NCBI GenBank assembly: GCA_014381745.1
Contig: JACNLA010000028.1
Span: 288,256-352,255, forward strand
Direction: 5' to 3'
Origin: Actinomycetota bacterium
GTDB lineage: Bacteria > Actinomycetota > Acidimicrobiia > Acidimicrobiales > MedAcidi-G1
DNA: 64,000 nt
Below the pieces are notes generated by a model that worked only from the letters and a program-made list of their open reading frames with translations, ran no database searches and had not been told where the DNA came from. Shown here piece by piece: positions 1 to 9,961 of this stretch. The translations under genes and the position numbers were made by a program. Positions within the stretch are counted from its first letter, which is position 1. Every line of letters begins with the position of its first letter.

Positions 1-285
1 AAGCTCCTGGTTGCCGGCCACCTCCACCGGCCCATTCAGACCACGATCGGCTCGACCCTTGTCTCGGTGTGTCCCTCCACGGGCAACCAACTGGGCCTCG
101 AGCTTGACCCCATGAGCGGATCCGCTGTCGACGAGCCGCCGGCATACCAGTTGCACAACTGGGACGGCCAGAACTTCGTTACCCACACGGCGACGGTGTG
201 GGCGGGAAAGCGGATGGACCTCTCAGAGTTCGTCGCCGAGGTGCACCGGCGTTCGGCCGCCGGCGAGGGCTCGCCGAAGTCCTGA
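1..285 (+). CDS. Metallophosphoesterase, C-terminal part (5' end outside window)
   Basis: The reading frame is open from the first base and ends at TGA 283-285, so only the last 94 residues are visible. The motif GHLHR near the start matches the GHxH metal-binding motif that closes the catalytic core of calcineurin-like phosphoesterases. The text after it (VCPSTGNQLGLEL, then PPAYQLHNW) resembles the tail of CpdA/Icc-type cyclic-nucleotide phosphodiesterases of Actinobacteria. The dinuclear metal centre and the N-terminal motifs lie off the window. Substrate specificity (cAMP or another phosphodiester) cannot be judged from this part. It converges with the next gene, which is on the other strand. 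Confidence 0.7.
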   Translation, partial: KLLVAGHLHRPIQTTIGSTLVSVCPSTGNQLGLELDPMSGSAVDEPPAYQLHNWDGQNFVTHTATVWAGKRMDLSEFVAEVHRRSAAGEGSPKS

Positions 286-303
286 TCTGGCCTGGTTGTT
301 CGC

Positions 304-1782
304 TCAGCCTGGCCCGGCCTGGCGGTCAAGGAACCGGTAGACGTTCAAGAGGTCAATACCCGGGAACGAGGTGAACTCCTGGCTGGCCGGGGGCAGAGCC
401 GCAAGGACGAAGCTGCGTTCGGCAGCCGAGGGCCATGCAATGCCTTCCCAACGCTCCAAAATGTCGGGGTCGATGAGATCATCGTCGGTCCGGGCGCTGA
501 CACGCCGGAGGGTCTCCCCTCCCCTGAACCATTTCGAGTCGGCTGCACGGCAGCCGAGGGTGACCGCAAACGGGGTCCGCTCGGTGGCGTTTTCTATGTA
601 GGAGACACACCAGAACTCGCCGGCCTCGGTTGTCGTGAACTGGTAGTGGAGTATCTCGGACCCACCCCAGGCCTGTCGGGCACCCCACCTGCGACCCAGT
701 CGGGCCCCCTCGAGGGCGCCGTCGGGGTCGCAGGGAAACTCGATTCCATCGTTCTCGTAGGCCTTTGTGATGGTTCCCTCAGGATCGGTCCGCAGGAAGT
801 GCACCGGGATGTCCAGCTTCGCTGTTGCCAGGTTTGTGAACCTGTGGGCTGCCATCTCGTATGAGACGTAGTACCTCTCCTTGAGGTCCTCGATGGAGAG
901 GTCGTGGTCGGCCTTGGCCGACTCGAGGAAGCCGAGTGCTGCCGTTTCCGGGACAAGCACGGCAGCGGCGAAGTAGTTGGACTCGATGCGTTGCCGCAGA
1001 TAGCCCTCGAAGTCCGTGGTTTCGGCGTGCTCGAGCACGAAGTGTCCAAGGGTCTGAAGGATGACCGAGCGGGCCGCCCTGACGGTGAGGTCGTCGCGCT
1101 GTGGGATGTAGATGATTCGCTTGCGGGTATCTGTGACCGAGCGTGCGGTCATGGGCATTCCCTTTACCCGTTCGACCGTGAAGCCGTAGTGGGTTGCCAG
1201 GTCGGTCAGGTGCTTCTCGGAGGGCGGGCCCTCACCCGCGTAACCAGCCGCGGCCAGGCCCTCTGCAGCGACCTGCTCGATGCCGGCGAAGTAGTTGTCC
1301 CTTGCCCGCATCTCGGTTCGCAGAGCCAGGTTGGCGCTACGGGCACGATCACCTGCTTCGAGGCTTGCCAGCCCCGTCCTGGTCACCGCCAACCCGGGCA
1401 GAGCGTTGTAGAGGCCGACCAGAGCCTCAAGGGCGTCATCTTCGAGGCGCGCACCTGCCCTGACCGCGGGTAGGTCCAGGGCTGCCCGCCAGTTACCTGC
1501 CTGGAGACGCTCCAGGTCGATCTCGAGCGCCGCACGACGGGTGGGCGGTGTCGGATCCAAAAGGTCCGCGGTGCTGCACCCGAGGGCAGTGGCTAGCCCG
1601 GCAAGAACGCCCAACTTGGGTTCGATTCGGCCGTTCTCCACCTGGGACAGGTAGGAGGCGGGTCGCTGGATCTGCCTACCCAACTCGGCAAGTGTCAGAC
1701 CAGCGCTACGCCGGTGATACCTGAGCCGGTGACCGAGCACCAGGGGGTCATAGGCGGTGCCCTCTGCTGGTGTTTCGAGCAT
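304..1782 (-). CDS. ramB: RamB-like XRE-family transcriptional regulator
   Basis: A 492-residue protein with three parts. Residues about 14-70 form an XRE helix-turn-helix (LTLAELGRQIQRPASYLSQV). The middle, about 200-330, is an ImmA/IrrE-like region (GHFVLEHAE). The C-terminal part from about 330 is the short-chain fatty-acid regulator domain. This is the architecture of RamB, which in Corynebacterium and Mycobacterium controls the acetate and glyoxylate-shunt genes. The gene is divergent from aceB-aceA, the expected target, with 187 bp between them. A purine-rich Shine-Dalgarno sequence (AGGAGAAG) precedes the ATG. Role by homology and context; effector not visible. Confidence 0.87.
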   Translation of the reverse strand: MLETPAEGTAYDPLVLGHRLRYHRRSAGLTLAELGRQIQRPASYLSQVENGRIEPKLGVLAGLATALGCSTADLLDPTPPTRRAALEIDLERLQAGNWRAALDLPAVRAGARLEDDALEALVGLYNALPGLAVTRTGLASLEAGDRARSANLALRTEMRARDNYFAGIEQVAAEGLAAAGYAGEGPPSEKHLTDLATHYGFTVERVKGMPMTARSVTDTRKRIIYIPQRDDLTVRAARSVILQTLGHFVLEHAETTDFEGYLRQRIESNYFAAAVLVPETAALGFLESAKADHDLSIEDLKERYYVSYEMAAHRFTNLATAKLDIPVHFLRTDPEGTITKAYENDGIEFPCDPDGALEGARLGRRWGARQAWGGSEILHYQFTTTEAGEFWCVSYIENATERTPFAVTLGCRAADSKWFRGGETLRRVSARTDDDLIDPDILERWEGIAWPSAAERSFVLAALPPASQEFTSFPGIDLLNVYRFLDRQAGPG

Positions 1783-1969
1783 GGACTACTTCTCCTGGTT
1801 CGAACAGACGGTCCGTCTCTGTGTCTGGCGCACACGGTACTCAGACATGTCGAAAATCTCCAATAATTGCGAATAGCGGACATCTACAGCGATCTTCAGC
1901 CCCGCCTGCTACCGGCTCGGCCCGAATATTGACAAATACTCTCTGTGACATCATCTGTTGGGGGCTCTC
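1783..1969. promoter_or_regulatory. Divergent ramB-aceB control region
   Basis: This intergenic region is visibly AT-richer than its neighbours. It holds a perfect 13-bp palindrome, AGACGGTCCGTCT (1806-1818), an 8-bp palindrome GACATGTC (1844-1851), and two related elements, ATTGCGAAT (1866-1874) and ATTGACAAAT (1928-1937). The last two loosely resemble the TTTGCAAA-type core reported for RamB boxes in Corynebacterium. TTGACA at 1929-1934 could also be a -35 element, and TACTCT at 1937-1942 could be a -10 element. Which protein binds which element is inference. Confidence 0.4.
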
Positions 1970-3565
1970 GTGGGCGAAACATCAAACCTGGACGGGATCC
2001 AGATCAGCGATCACCCCCTCAGCACCGAGGTGTTCACGCCCGGGGCCGAGGCATTCGTGGCCGACCTCGTCCGCTCGTTCCGCGACCGACGAACCGACCT
2101 GCTCCGAAACAGGGTCCTTCGCCAGGACCGTCTGAACTCGGGGTGGCGCCCAGATTTCCTCCCCGAGACCTCTGAGATCAGATCAGGGGCATGGACAGTT
2201 GCACCACCGCCGACCGACCTCATGGACCGCCGGGTGGAGATCACGGGCCCCACCGACCGGAAGATGATGATCAACGCCCTCAACTCCGGCGCACGGGCGT
2301 TCATGGCCGATCTGGAGGACTCGACAAGCCCCACATGGGACAACGTGCTCGAGGGCCAGGTGAACCTACGCGACGCTGCTCGCCGCAACCTCGAGCTGAG
2401 CAGTGCGGGCAAGGAGTACAGCCTCAACGACGAGATCGCCACCCTCATGGTCCGCCCCCGGGGCTGGCACCTCGACGAGAACCACGTGGTCGTCGACGGG
2501 CAACCCGCCCCGGCCAGCCTCGTGGATTTCGGCATGGCATTTTTTCACAATGCCCGCGAAGCACTCGAGCGAGGCACCGGCCCCTACTTCTACCTCCCCA
2601 AGTTGGAGGGTCATCTTGAGGCCCGCCTCTGGAACGACGTCTTCTGTCACGCCCAGGATGCGCTCGACATTCCGAGGGGATCTATCAGGGCGACGGTTCT
2701 AATCGAGACCGTCCTGGCTGCCTTCGAGATGGACGAGATCCTCTACGAGTTGCGGGAACACTCCGCCGGCCTCAACGCCGGGCGCTGGGACTACATCTTC
2801 AGCGTTGCCAAGAAGTTCGCCAGCGACCCCCGATTTGTGCTCCCCGACCGTGCCGACGTGACGATGACGGTCCCGTTCATGAGGGCGTACACGGAGTTGA
2901 TGGTTGCAACGTGTCACAGGCGGGGAGCCCACGCCATCGGCGGCATGGCCGCCTTCATCCCCAACCGCCGTGACCCCGAGGTGACAGAACAGGCCCTGTC
3001 CCAGGTGGCTGCGGACAAGCGGCGCGAGGCGACTGATGGTTGTGACGGAACATGGGTTGCTCACCCCGACCTGATTGCTGTTGCGCTGGCCGAGTTCGAT
3101 GCGGTCCTCGGAGACGGAGCCAACCAGGTCCAGCGACAGCGCTCGGACGTGTCCGTGACAGCCGACGACCTGCTTTCGGTAGACCAGACCGGTGGCGCCG
3201 TCACAGCCGGCGGCCTCGACACCAACGTTTATGTGGGGCTCCGGTACCTGGCCTCATGGCTGGCTGGCACGGGGGCGGCAGCAATCAACAACCTCATGGA
3301 GGACGCTGCCACCGCCGAGATCAGCAGGGCACAGGTCTGGCAGTGGGTCCGTCATGGTTCAGAGCTGGAGGACGGTCGCACGATCACACCCGATCTTGTG
3401 AGAGGCGTCATCGACACCCAGATGCTCGTAATCGCCGAGGATCTAGGCGCCGAGGCCTTCGAGACTCTTCCCTTCGACAAGGCCCGAGAGGTTTTTGAGC
3501 AGGTGGCGCTGGCCGACGAGTTCGTCGAGTTCCTCACCCTCCCCGCCTACAAGCTCCTGGACTGA
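1970..3565 (+). CDS. aceB: Malate synthase A
   Basis: Condenses glyoxylate and acetyl-CoA to malate, the second step of the glyoxylate shunt. The roughly 530-residue length, the text [18 protein letters not shown], the later [10 protein letters not shown] and the C-terminal [19 protein letters not shown] are typical of the short malate synthase A form. I place the start at GTG 1970, which has a GGGGG stretch just upstream. A TTG at 1958 is in frame but has no Shine-Dalgarno sequence. The gene lies 71 bp ahead of aceA in the same direction, so the two probably form an operon, and it is divergent from ramB. Confidence 0.95.
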   Translation: MGETSNLDGIQISDHPLSTEVFTPGAEAFVADLVRSFRDRRTDLLRNRVLRQDRLNSGWRPDFLPETSEIRSGAWTVAPPPTDLMDRRVEITGPTDRKMMINALNSGARAFMADLEDSTSPTWDNVLEGQVNLRDAARRNLELSSAGKEYSLNDEIATLMVRPRGWHLDENHVVVDGQPAPASLVDFGMAFFHNAREALERGTGPYFYLPKLEGHLEARLWNDVFCHAQDALDIPRGSIRATVLIETVLAAFEMDEILYELREHSAGLNAGRWDYIFSVAKKFASDPRFVLPDRADVTMTVPFMRAYTELMVATCHRRGAHAIGGMAAFIPNRRDPEVTEQALSQVAADKRREATDGCDGTWVAHPDLIAVALAEFDAVLGDGANQVQRQRSDVSVTADDLLSVDQTGGAVTAGGLDTNVYVGLRYLASWLAGTGAAAINNLMEDAATAEISRAQVWQWVRHGSELEDGRTITPDLVRGVIDTQMLVIAEDLGAEAFETLPFDKAREVFEQVALADEFVEFLTLPAYKLLD

Positions 3566-3636
3566 ATACGAAAGCAACACAAGAACCAACACGGGCCCAC
3601 CTGAGGGTGGACACCAGAGCGAAAGAGAGCCAGACG

Positions 3637-4923
3637 ATGCGAGACAGTTTCCACAAACAGGTCGAGGACCTGGAACAGGACTGGGCCGAGAACCCACGTT
3701 GGGCCGGCACACAGCGCGACTACAGCGCGGCCGACGTGGTGCGCCTGCGCGGTTCGTACCTTCCGGCGTGTTCGCTGGCCCGCCATGGTTCAGACAGGTT
3801 GTGGGAGCAACTCCACGACATGGACTACGTGCACGCCCTTGGAGCCATGAGCGGCGGACAGGCTATCCAGTATGTCAAGGGCGGCCTTCCGGCCCTGTAC
3901 CTGTCGGGCTGGCAGGTGGCCGGCGACGCCAACACCGCCGGCCACGTCTACCCGGACCAGAGCCTCTACCCGGTCAACTCCGTACCGACCCTCGTGGAAC
4001 GCCTCAACAACGCCCTCCGACGTGCCGACCAGATCGAGTGGTACGAAAACGACGGCGAGGTGCTGCGCGACTGGCTGGTTCCGATCGTGGCCGATGGTGA
4101 GGCCGGTTTCGGCGGCGCCCTCAACGTCTTCGAGTTGATGAAGCGCATGCTGCGTTCCGGTGCTGCGGGCGTCCACTTCGAGGACCAGTTGGCATCTGAG
4201 AAGAAGTGCGGCCACATGGGCGGCAAGGTTCTGATTCCGACCCAGCAGCACGTTCGTACCCTCACAGCGGCCCGCCTGGCCGCCGACGTGCTGGGCGTGC
4301 CGTCAATCCTGATCGCACGCACCGATGCACTTGCGGCAACGCTGATCACAAGCGACGTGGACGAGCGCGACCGGCCGTTCCTCTCTGGCGGCCGTACCGC
4401 TGAGGGGTTCTTTGAGACCGAACCCGGCATGGCCACGCCTATCTCCAGGGGCCTCGCCTATGCGCCCTACTGCGACCTCATCTGGTGCGAGACCGGCACA
4501 CCGACGCTCGAGCAGGCCCAGGAGTTCGCCGACGCGATCCACGCCGAGTACCCGGACAAGATGCTGGCCTACAACTGCTCACCCTCCTTTAACTGGAAGG
4601 GGGCACTCGACGACGCCACCATTGCCACGTTCCAGAAGGAACTGGGGGCCATGGGGTACAAGTTCCAGTTCATCACCCTGGCAGGCTGGCATGCGCTGAA
4701 CGCCTCGGCCTTTGACCTGGCACGTGGCTACACGAAGAGCGACATGACCGCGTACGTCGAGTTGCAGCAGCGTGAGTTTGGAATGGAAGACGACGGCTAC
4801 ACGGCCACCCGCCACCAGCGCGAGGTAGGCGCCGGCTACTTCGACCAGGTAGCCACCGTCATCTCGGGCGGCTCAGCATCGACGTTGGCCATCACAGGCT
4901 CAACTGAAGAGGAGCAGTTCTAG
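3637..4923 (+). CDS. aceA: Isocitrate lyase
   Basis: Cleaves isocitrate to glyoxylate and succinate, opening the glyoxylate shunt. The catalytic loop [11 protein letters not shown] is intact, with KKCGH at residues 189-193. [11 protein letters not shown] near the N-terminus and YNCSPSFNW near the C-terminus are family landmarks. The ATG at 3637 follows a GAAAGAGAG Shine-Dalgarno sequence and gives 428 residues, close to actinobacterial AceA. A GTG 30 bases upstream is in frame but less likely. A strong hairpin about 45 bp downstream probably ends the aceBA transcript. Confidence 0.96.
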   Translation: MRDSFHKQVEDLEQDWAENPRWAGTQRDYSAADVVRLRGSYLPACSLARHGSDRLWEQLHDMDYVHALGAMSGGQAIQYVKGGLPALYLSGWQVAGDANTAGHVYPDQSLYPVNSVPTLVERLNNALRRADQIEWYENDGEVLRDWLVPIVADGEAGFGGALNVFELMKRMLRSGAAGVHFEDQLASEKKCGHMGGKVLIPTQQHVRTLTAARLAADVLGVPSILIARTDALAATLITSDVDERDRPFLSGGRTAEGFFETEPGMATPISRGLAYAPYCDLIWCETGTPTLEQAQEFADAIHAEYPDKMLAYNCSPSFNWKGALDDATIATFQKELGAMGYKFQFITLAGWHALNASAFDLARGYTKSDMTAYVELQQREFGMEDDGYTATRHQREVGAGYFDQVATVISGGSASTLAITGSTEEEQF

Positions 4924-4968
4924 AGGTCACCCTCCCCTAGGTACCGGCCCGCCTGGACTGCTCCTGGT

Positions 4969-4993
4969 CCCCGATCGCCAGCCGCGATCGGGG
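4969..4993 (+). terminator. Hairpin terminator after aceA
   Basis: A perfect 10-bp inverted repeat, CCCCGATCGC and GCGATCGGGG, with a 5-nt loop (CAGCC). There is no long T-run after it, only ATCGTTA, as is common in high-GC actinobacteria. Confidence 0.6.
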
Positions 4994-5032
4994 ATCGTTA
5001 CCCACGGCCCTGGTCTGTTCTACGGTCACGCC

Positions 5033-6292
5033 GTGCCCGCATCAATGCTCCGTCGCTGCTCTCCCATTCCCGTGGCGGTGTTGATCCTGCTTGCCCTCAC
5101 CACCCCGACCGCCTCAGCTGACGAGATCGCCACCGAGTCGACCCGGAGTCAGGTTCCACTCGGCGTCGTGATGCTCGACGGGATTGCCTTCCCGATCGTC
5201 GAGGAGCACCCTGTAGCACCAACGGTCCTCACACCATGTGCGAACGAAATTCGACTCATGGCCGGAACAAGGCTCGAGACCGTCGACATTGTGATCGACC
5301 CCGGCCATGGCGGCCCCGAGACCGGGTCCGTCGGCGTCGGCAGGCTCTATGAAAGGGACCTCAACCTGGATGTAGCGCTCCTTGCCGAACAGGAGCTTGT
5401 GGACCTCGGCTACTCGGTGACTCTTACCCGACGGACCGACCTGCACATGCCGATCCGCCAGCGCACCTCCATCGCCAGCGCGCTGGCGCCGCGCGTGTTC
5501 ATCTCGATACACCACAACGGCGGTGCTGTACGCCCCTCGGACGACCCCGGTACAGAAACCTTCCACCAGGTCGATAACCCCGATTCCAAGCGCCTTGCAG
5601 GAATCCTCTACGAGGAACTCCATGAGACCTTCTCTGCCTACGACGTATCCTGGGTGGACACGGTCCATCAGGGTGCATCGTCGCGCCTGAAGGCGTCGGG
5701 TGAAGACGCCTACGGGGTATTGCGTCTGGCGCCCGAGGTGACATCTGTTATCACCGAGGCCCTGTACATGTCCCATTCGCCCGAGGCAAAGCTGATGGCC
5801 GACCCCGCTGTTCAGGCGGCCGAGGCCGCCGCACTGGCAAGGGGCATCGACCGCTACCTGACAACCGATGATCCCGGCTCGGGATTTCGAAGGTCCTTTG
5901 TTGACCCCGCCATGACAGGCACGGGAACCGGAGTTGGCTGCGTCGACCCGGACTACGCCAGTTGGTCCGAGGTCACCTCGGCCTACGACGCTGTCGAACA
6001 TGAGGCTCTCCTCGTAGCTGCCGGTCGCCTCGGCAGGTCACCGGACTGGATGCAGCGCTTCGGGGTTCGCACCCTCGACTTCTTCAGTCGTCTCGAACGG
6101 CGCACATCGGACGTATCCCGACCATCGCTGCGGACCCCGGGCACGTCGGGAGACGTGCTCGTGACCTCCTCATGGACCGGTGAGGAGCGAAGGGTCCTGC
6201 AGCGCGTGGCCGACCTCTACGAAATCACCGAGGCTGAAGCCCAGAAACTGGGTGCCGAGCTCATGGTGCTCCTGGCCGGCCGTCTCGGATGA
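5033..6292 (+). CDS. Secreted N-acetylmuramoyl-L-alanine amidase (Amidase_3)
   Basis: Cleaves the amide bond between N-acetylmuramic acid and the stem peptide of peptidoglycan. A signal peptide (hydrophobic run VAVLILLALTTPTASA) is followed by an Amidase_3 domain with the zinc and catalytic motifs DPGHGG, RTSIASALAPRVFISIHHNG and TEALYMSH; the last supplies the catalytic glutamate. After about residue 290 comes a 120-residue tail with no motif I recognise, ending in a helical stretch that may bind the wall. The start is GTG 5033; an ATG at 5045 is also possible. It stands alone, behind the aceA terminator and convergent with arfB. Confidence 0.88.
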   Translation: MPASMLRRCSPIPVAVLILLALTTPTASADEIATESTRSQVPLGVVMLDGIAFPIVEEHPVAPTVLTPCANEIRLMAGTRLETVDIVIDPGHGGPETGSVGVGRLYERDLNLDVALLAEQELVDLGYSVTLTRRTDLHMPIRQRTSIASALAPRVFISIHHNGGAVRPSDDPGTETFHQVDNPDSKRLAGILYEELHETFSAYDVSWVDTVHQGASSRLKASGEDAYGVLRLAPEVTSVITEALYMSHSPEAKLMADPAVQAAEAAALARGIDRYLTTDDPGSGFRRSFVDPAMTGTGTGVGCVDPDYASWSEVTSAYDAVEHEALLVAAGRLGRSPDWMQRFGVRTLDFFSRLERRTSDVSRPSLRTPGTSGDVLVTSSWTGEERRVLQRVADLYEITEAEAQKLGAELMVLLAGRLG

Positions 6293-6302
6293 GACAGAAC
6301 GC

Positions 6303-6728
6303 TCACTCGTCTCCCCAGCCGCCCCTTCGTTCGGATTTGCGCTGACCCCGCTGACGTTTGGCTCGCAACCTTCGCTCGACCGCTCCCCTACCGGGCCTCG
6401 TCGGGCGCCTCGGCCTTCTGGTCTCCCGGGCCTCCTGGATCCGCTGCTCGAGCAGGTCAAGGGCACGGTGGCGGTTTCTGGTCTGCGACCTGCTGGCATC
6501 AACGACAACCCGAATGGTCGAGCCCAGCTTCTCGATAAGCACCGTTCTGACCTCATCGTCGATTCCGCGCGCTGCGGTGAGGTCAAGGTCGGCCTCAACC
6601 CTTGAGTTGACCCGGTTGGCGTGCTGACCACCGGGCCCACCCGAGGGGCCAAAGCGCCAGGTGACCTCTGATGCAGGAACCCTGCAACCCGGGCCGGCTG
6701 AAAGGACCCGATCGTCTGGCCGCGACAT
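6303..6728 (-). CDS. arfB: ArfB-like peptidyl-tRNA hydrolase, ribosome rescue
   Basis: A 141-residue protein with the release-factor catalytic motif GPSGGPGGQHANRVNSRVE (GGQ core), followed by a C-terminal tail dense in Arg, Gly and Lys (RRLRAKRQRGQRKSERRGG). This matches ArfB/YaeJ, which enters the empty mRNA channel of a stalled ribosome with its basic tail and hydrolyses the peptidyl-tRNA. There is no codon-recognition domain, which separates it from RF1 and RF2. It lies 53 bp after the EamA transporter on the same strand and may share its transcript. Confidence 0.88.
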   Translation of the reverse strand: MSRPDDRVLSAGPGCRVPASEVTWRFGPSGGPGGQHANRVNSRVEADLDLTAARGIDDEVRTVLIEKLGSTIRVVVDASRSQTRNRHRALDLLEQRIQEARETRRPRRPTRPGRGAVERRLRAKRQRGQRKSERRGGWGDE

Positions 6729-6781
6729 GGCCCAAGGGTAGGTCTTGGGGCCGGGTGTGTCGGAGTACCGCTGGTAGGCCC

Positions 6782-7735
6782 CTACTGCCCGTCCCCAGGG
6801 CCCGGGTCGATCGGGATTGCGCCAGCGTGCATGCCGACAGCACGCCTCAACCTGAGCGAACCCTTCGGGCGGGCGGTTCTGAACGTCAGCCAGAGGACGG
6901 CTGAGAGGGCAACGCCCCCGCCAGTCAGGGTGCTCGTGGTGGGAACCTCACCGGGCCAGATCCACAGCCACATTGGCGCCAGGACGATCTCGCTGATCAG
7001 GAGCAGAGCCGTGTCTGCGGGTGGCACGAACCGGTGTGCGTAGTTGAAGATCGGTGTCGCTACTCCGACGAGCACCCCACCGCCGATGAAGCCCAGTGCC
7101 ACATCCCTGACCGGCAGCACAATGCCGGGGCCCGCCAGAGAGACGGCACCGGCCACCACCGCAACAGCAAAGCCACCGATAACGGTCGGTACGCCCGGGT
7201 CCCGTATCGGTGAGCTTCGAATCAGGACGGTGTAGCCACCGAGGAACATCGGTAGCAGCAGGGCCAGAATGACCCCCAACGCGTCTCCGGTTCCGAAGCC
7301 GGCACCGACCATGATTCCGACACCGACCGCTGCGACGACCATGGCGATGACCGTGTCCCGGCCCACCGACTCGCGCAGGAAGATGCGACCGAGGAGGGCA
7401 GCGAAGAACGGGCTGGTGACCTGCAGTAGGAGGATGAATGCTGCGGTCACCCGGCTGAGGGCAACAATGAAGAGGGTGAACATCGCCCCGAGTACCAGAC
7501 CGGCCAGGATCTGCCTGGCTCCGGCGTCGGCGATGGACCGGAGCGGATTGCGGCCGACCAGAACGATCATCAGCGCTGCGACGAGTCCCGCTGAGAGGCC
7601 GCGGTAGAAGAGGTACTGCCATGCGTCGGCTTCGACCAGAGCTCGGAATGTGAGGGCCCCGAAGCTGAACATGACACCGGCAGCCAGGACCATCAGGGAG
7701 CCCTGCAACCTGGTGACGGTTAGTGTCATGTTCAC
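6782..7735 (-). CDS. EamA/DMT-family transporter
   Basis: A 317-residue integral membrane protein with about ten hydrophobic segments arranged as two EamA repeats. Motifs such as FRALVEADAWQYLFYRGLS in the first half and PPADTALLLISEIVLAPMW in the second are typical of drug/metabolite transporters. The substrate cannot be read from sequence. The C-terminal 25 residues are polar and cytoplasmic (RRAVGMHAG). It is the first gene of a probable two-gene unit with arfB. tRNA-Arg lies just upstream on the same strand. Confidence 0.8.
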   Translation of the reverse strand: MNMTLTVTRLQGSLMVLAAGVMFSFGALTFRALVEADAWQYLFYRGLSAGLVAALMIVLVGRNPLRSIADAGARQILAGLVLGAMFTLFIVALSRVTAAFILLLQVTSPFFAALLGRIFLRESVGRDTVIAMVVAAVGVGIMVGAGFGTGDALGVILALLLPMFLGGYTVLIRSSPIRDPGVPTVIGGFAVAVVAGAVSLAGPGIVLPVRDVALGFIGGGVLVGVATPIFNYAHRFVPPADTALLLISEIVLAPMWLWIWPGEVPTTSTLTGGGVALSAVLWLTFRTARPKGSLRLRRAVGMHAGAIPIDPGPGDGQ

Positions 7736-7804
7736 CCCGCTGCATCGTTAGGAGCCGGAAGCATGCCCCTACGGCACCGGATCGCCAAATCGGAACTGGG
7801 CCAA

Positions 7805-7883
7805 TGGCGCCCCCGGGAGGATTCGAACCTCCGACCTTCGGAATAGAAGTCCGCTGCTCTGATCCGGACTGAGCTACGGGGGC
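7805..7883 (-). tRNA. tRNA-Arg (anticodon TCT)
   Basis: A complete cloverleaf on the minus strand. The acceptor arm is GCCCCCG paired with CGGGGGC, the discriminator is G, and the CCA is encoded (7807-7805). The anticodon loop CTTCTAT gives TCT, which reads AGA/AGG. The T-arm is GGAGG TTCGAAT CCTCC. The first anticodon-stem pair is a G-A mismatch, a small departure from the usual G-C. Confidence 0.95.
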
Positions 7884-7895
7884 CAGGGGGTGAGG

Positions 7896-9029
7896 CTATC
7901 CGTCGCTTCTGAATCGTCCGGGCAGCAGGCCGGAAACGTCGGCATCGCCGAAGGTCGCCGACGGCGAGCCACCAAGCGCCAGGTCAGCCAGGAGAAGGCC
8001 GGCTCCACGGGATGTCTGGATACCGCAGCCGCCCTGTCCGACGCACCACACGAACTGCGGCGTCTCGGGATCGGGGCCGATAGCCAGCGAGCGGTCCGGG
8101 GTGAAGGTGCGCAGACCCGCCCACGCCGAGTTGACCGACCGGATCCCGAGCGTGGTGGCCTCGTTGATCCGCTCGATGGCGAGTGCCACGTCGAGTTCCT
8201 CTGGTTTGGCGTCGCATGGTTCCGAGGGCGTCTCATCCCCCAGGGAACACAGCATCTGCTCGCCGTCGTGCTTCACGTACCAGTTGTGTCCGATTTCGGC
8301 GGCGAAAGCCCAACCTGTTGTGTCACAGCCGGGACCGTTCACCATGAAGGCGGTGCGCCGACATGGCTGCAGCCCTATTGGCTCCACACCGGCACGCTTC
8401 GCCACGACGTCTCCCCATGCGCCGGCGGCGTTCACGATGACATCTGCGCCAACGTCGCCGTCGGTGGTCTCAAGGCTCCACCCGTCACCGTCTCGGCGGG
8501 CGACATCCACCCGGGCGGAGGTGGCGATCTGACCACCGGCGCGTCGAAAACCCCGCACATAGGCCTGATGGAGGGCCCCGACGTCAACATCGGCACAGTC
8601 AGGCTCGAGGGCCGCTCTGTGAATGAGCTCCCGACGTAGCGGCGGGAAGTACCCCATCGCCTCGTCGACGGTGAGCTCGACCGTCGGAGACGGAAGCAGG
8701 CTGCCCTCAGCCAGCAGGTCATCCATCTGGTCGGACTCCTCCTCGGAGCAGATGGTCATCACTGTGCGCGGCGACAGGAGCGGCGCATCGACAAGGCCCT
8801 CGGGGGTGTCGTGGAGAAAGCCAACGCTCGCCCTGGTCAGGATGCGGTTCGGGATTGTGCTCAGGTTCTCAACGAGGATCGCAGCGGAACGCCCGGTGGT
8901 GTGGTGGGCGAGCACCGGCTCAGCCTCGAGGAGCAACACATCGGCATCCGGGTACGCCTCGACGAGGTGGTAGGCGGCGCTAACGCCGGCTATTCCCCCA
9001 CCGATCACCGCAATCCTCACGCCAGCCAC
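7896..9029 (-). CDS. FAD-dependent oxidoreductase (DAO family)
   Basis: A 377-residue protein of the D-amino-acid oxidase/glycine oxidase/sarcosine oxidase superfamily. The N-terminus carries the ADP-binding Rossmann motif IAVIGGGIAGVSAAYHL. HHTTGRSAA near residue 45 matches the flavin-contact region, and GADVIVNAAGAWGD and VWCVGQGGCGIQTS fit the second FAD-contact regions. It probably oxidises an amine or amino acid, passing electrons to oxygen or to a carrier. The substrate is not evident, as there is no partner subunit gene nearby. It lies between tRNA-Arg and tRNA-His and appears to be transcribed alone. Confidence 0.82.
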   Translation of the reverse strand: MAGVRIAVIGGGIAGVSAAYHLVEAYPDADVLLLEAEPVLAHHTTGRSAAILVENLSTIPNRILTRASVGFLHDTPEGLVDAPLLSPRTVMTICSEEESDQMDDLLAEGSLLPSPTVELTVDEAMGYFPPLRRELIHRAALEPDCADVDVGALHQAYVRGFRRAGGQIATSARVDVARRDGDGWSLETTDGDVGADVIVNAAGAWGDVVAKRAGVEPIGLQPCRRTAFMVNGPGCDTTGWAFAAEIGHNWYVKHDGEQMLCSLGDETPSEPCDAKPEELDVALAIERINEATTLGIRSVNSAWAGLRTFTPDRSLAIGPDPETPQFVWCVGQGGCGIQTSRGAGLLLADLALGGSPSATFGDADVSGLLPGRFRSDG

Positions 9030-9110
9030 CCCGCATGTTCACACAGAGTCACCCAATACGAAAACACCTGCACCGCTCTGGCTCTGCACCCGTATCATGA
9101 CGGGCTACTT

Positions 9111-9189
9111 GGTGGCCGTAGCTCAGTTCGGTTAGAGCACCTGGTTGTGGTCCAGGGGGTCGGGGGTTCAAATCCCCTCGGTCACCCCA
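9111..9189 (+). tRNA. tRNA-His (anticodon GTG)
   Basis: A cloverleaf with the extra 5' G (G-1, position 9111) facing C73, the hallmark of bacterial tRNA-His. The acceptor arm is GTGGCCG with CGGTCAC. The anticodon stem is CCTGG/CCAGG with loop TTGTGGT, so the anticodon is GTG. The CCA is encoded at 9187-9189. Confidence 0.96.
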
Positions 9190-9227
9190 TGTGTGGATCC
9201 GCCCACCGGTAGGATCTGCCGTCGCAG

Positions 9228-9303
9228 GCGCCTCTAGCTCAATTGGCAGAGCATCGGACTCTTAATCCGCAGGTTCCGGGTTCAAGTCCCGGGGGGCGTA
9301 CCA
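9228..9303 (+). tRNA. tRNA-Lys (anticodon CTT)
   Basis: A cloverleaf 38 bp after tRNA-His, probably on the same transcript. The anticodon loop CTCTTAA gives CTT. The T-arm is CCGGG TTCAAGT CCCGG. The acceptor arm is GCGCCTC with GGGGCGT, closing with a G-U pair. The CCA is encoded at 9301-9303. Confidence 0.95.
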
Positions 9304-9380
9304 CAAAATCTAGAACTGGGCCTGATGCCCCTCTGGTCGGAGCCCAAATTCTGTCACACCGGCAATTAGGGGTCCAGACT

Positions 9381-9961
<581 letters not shown>

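Noticed and set aside
5114..6001. Long minus-strand frame opposite the amidase gene
   Set aside because: It mirrors the amidase reading frame and carries no domain; the amidase motifs are intact on the plus strand.
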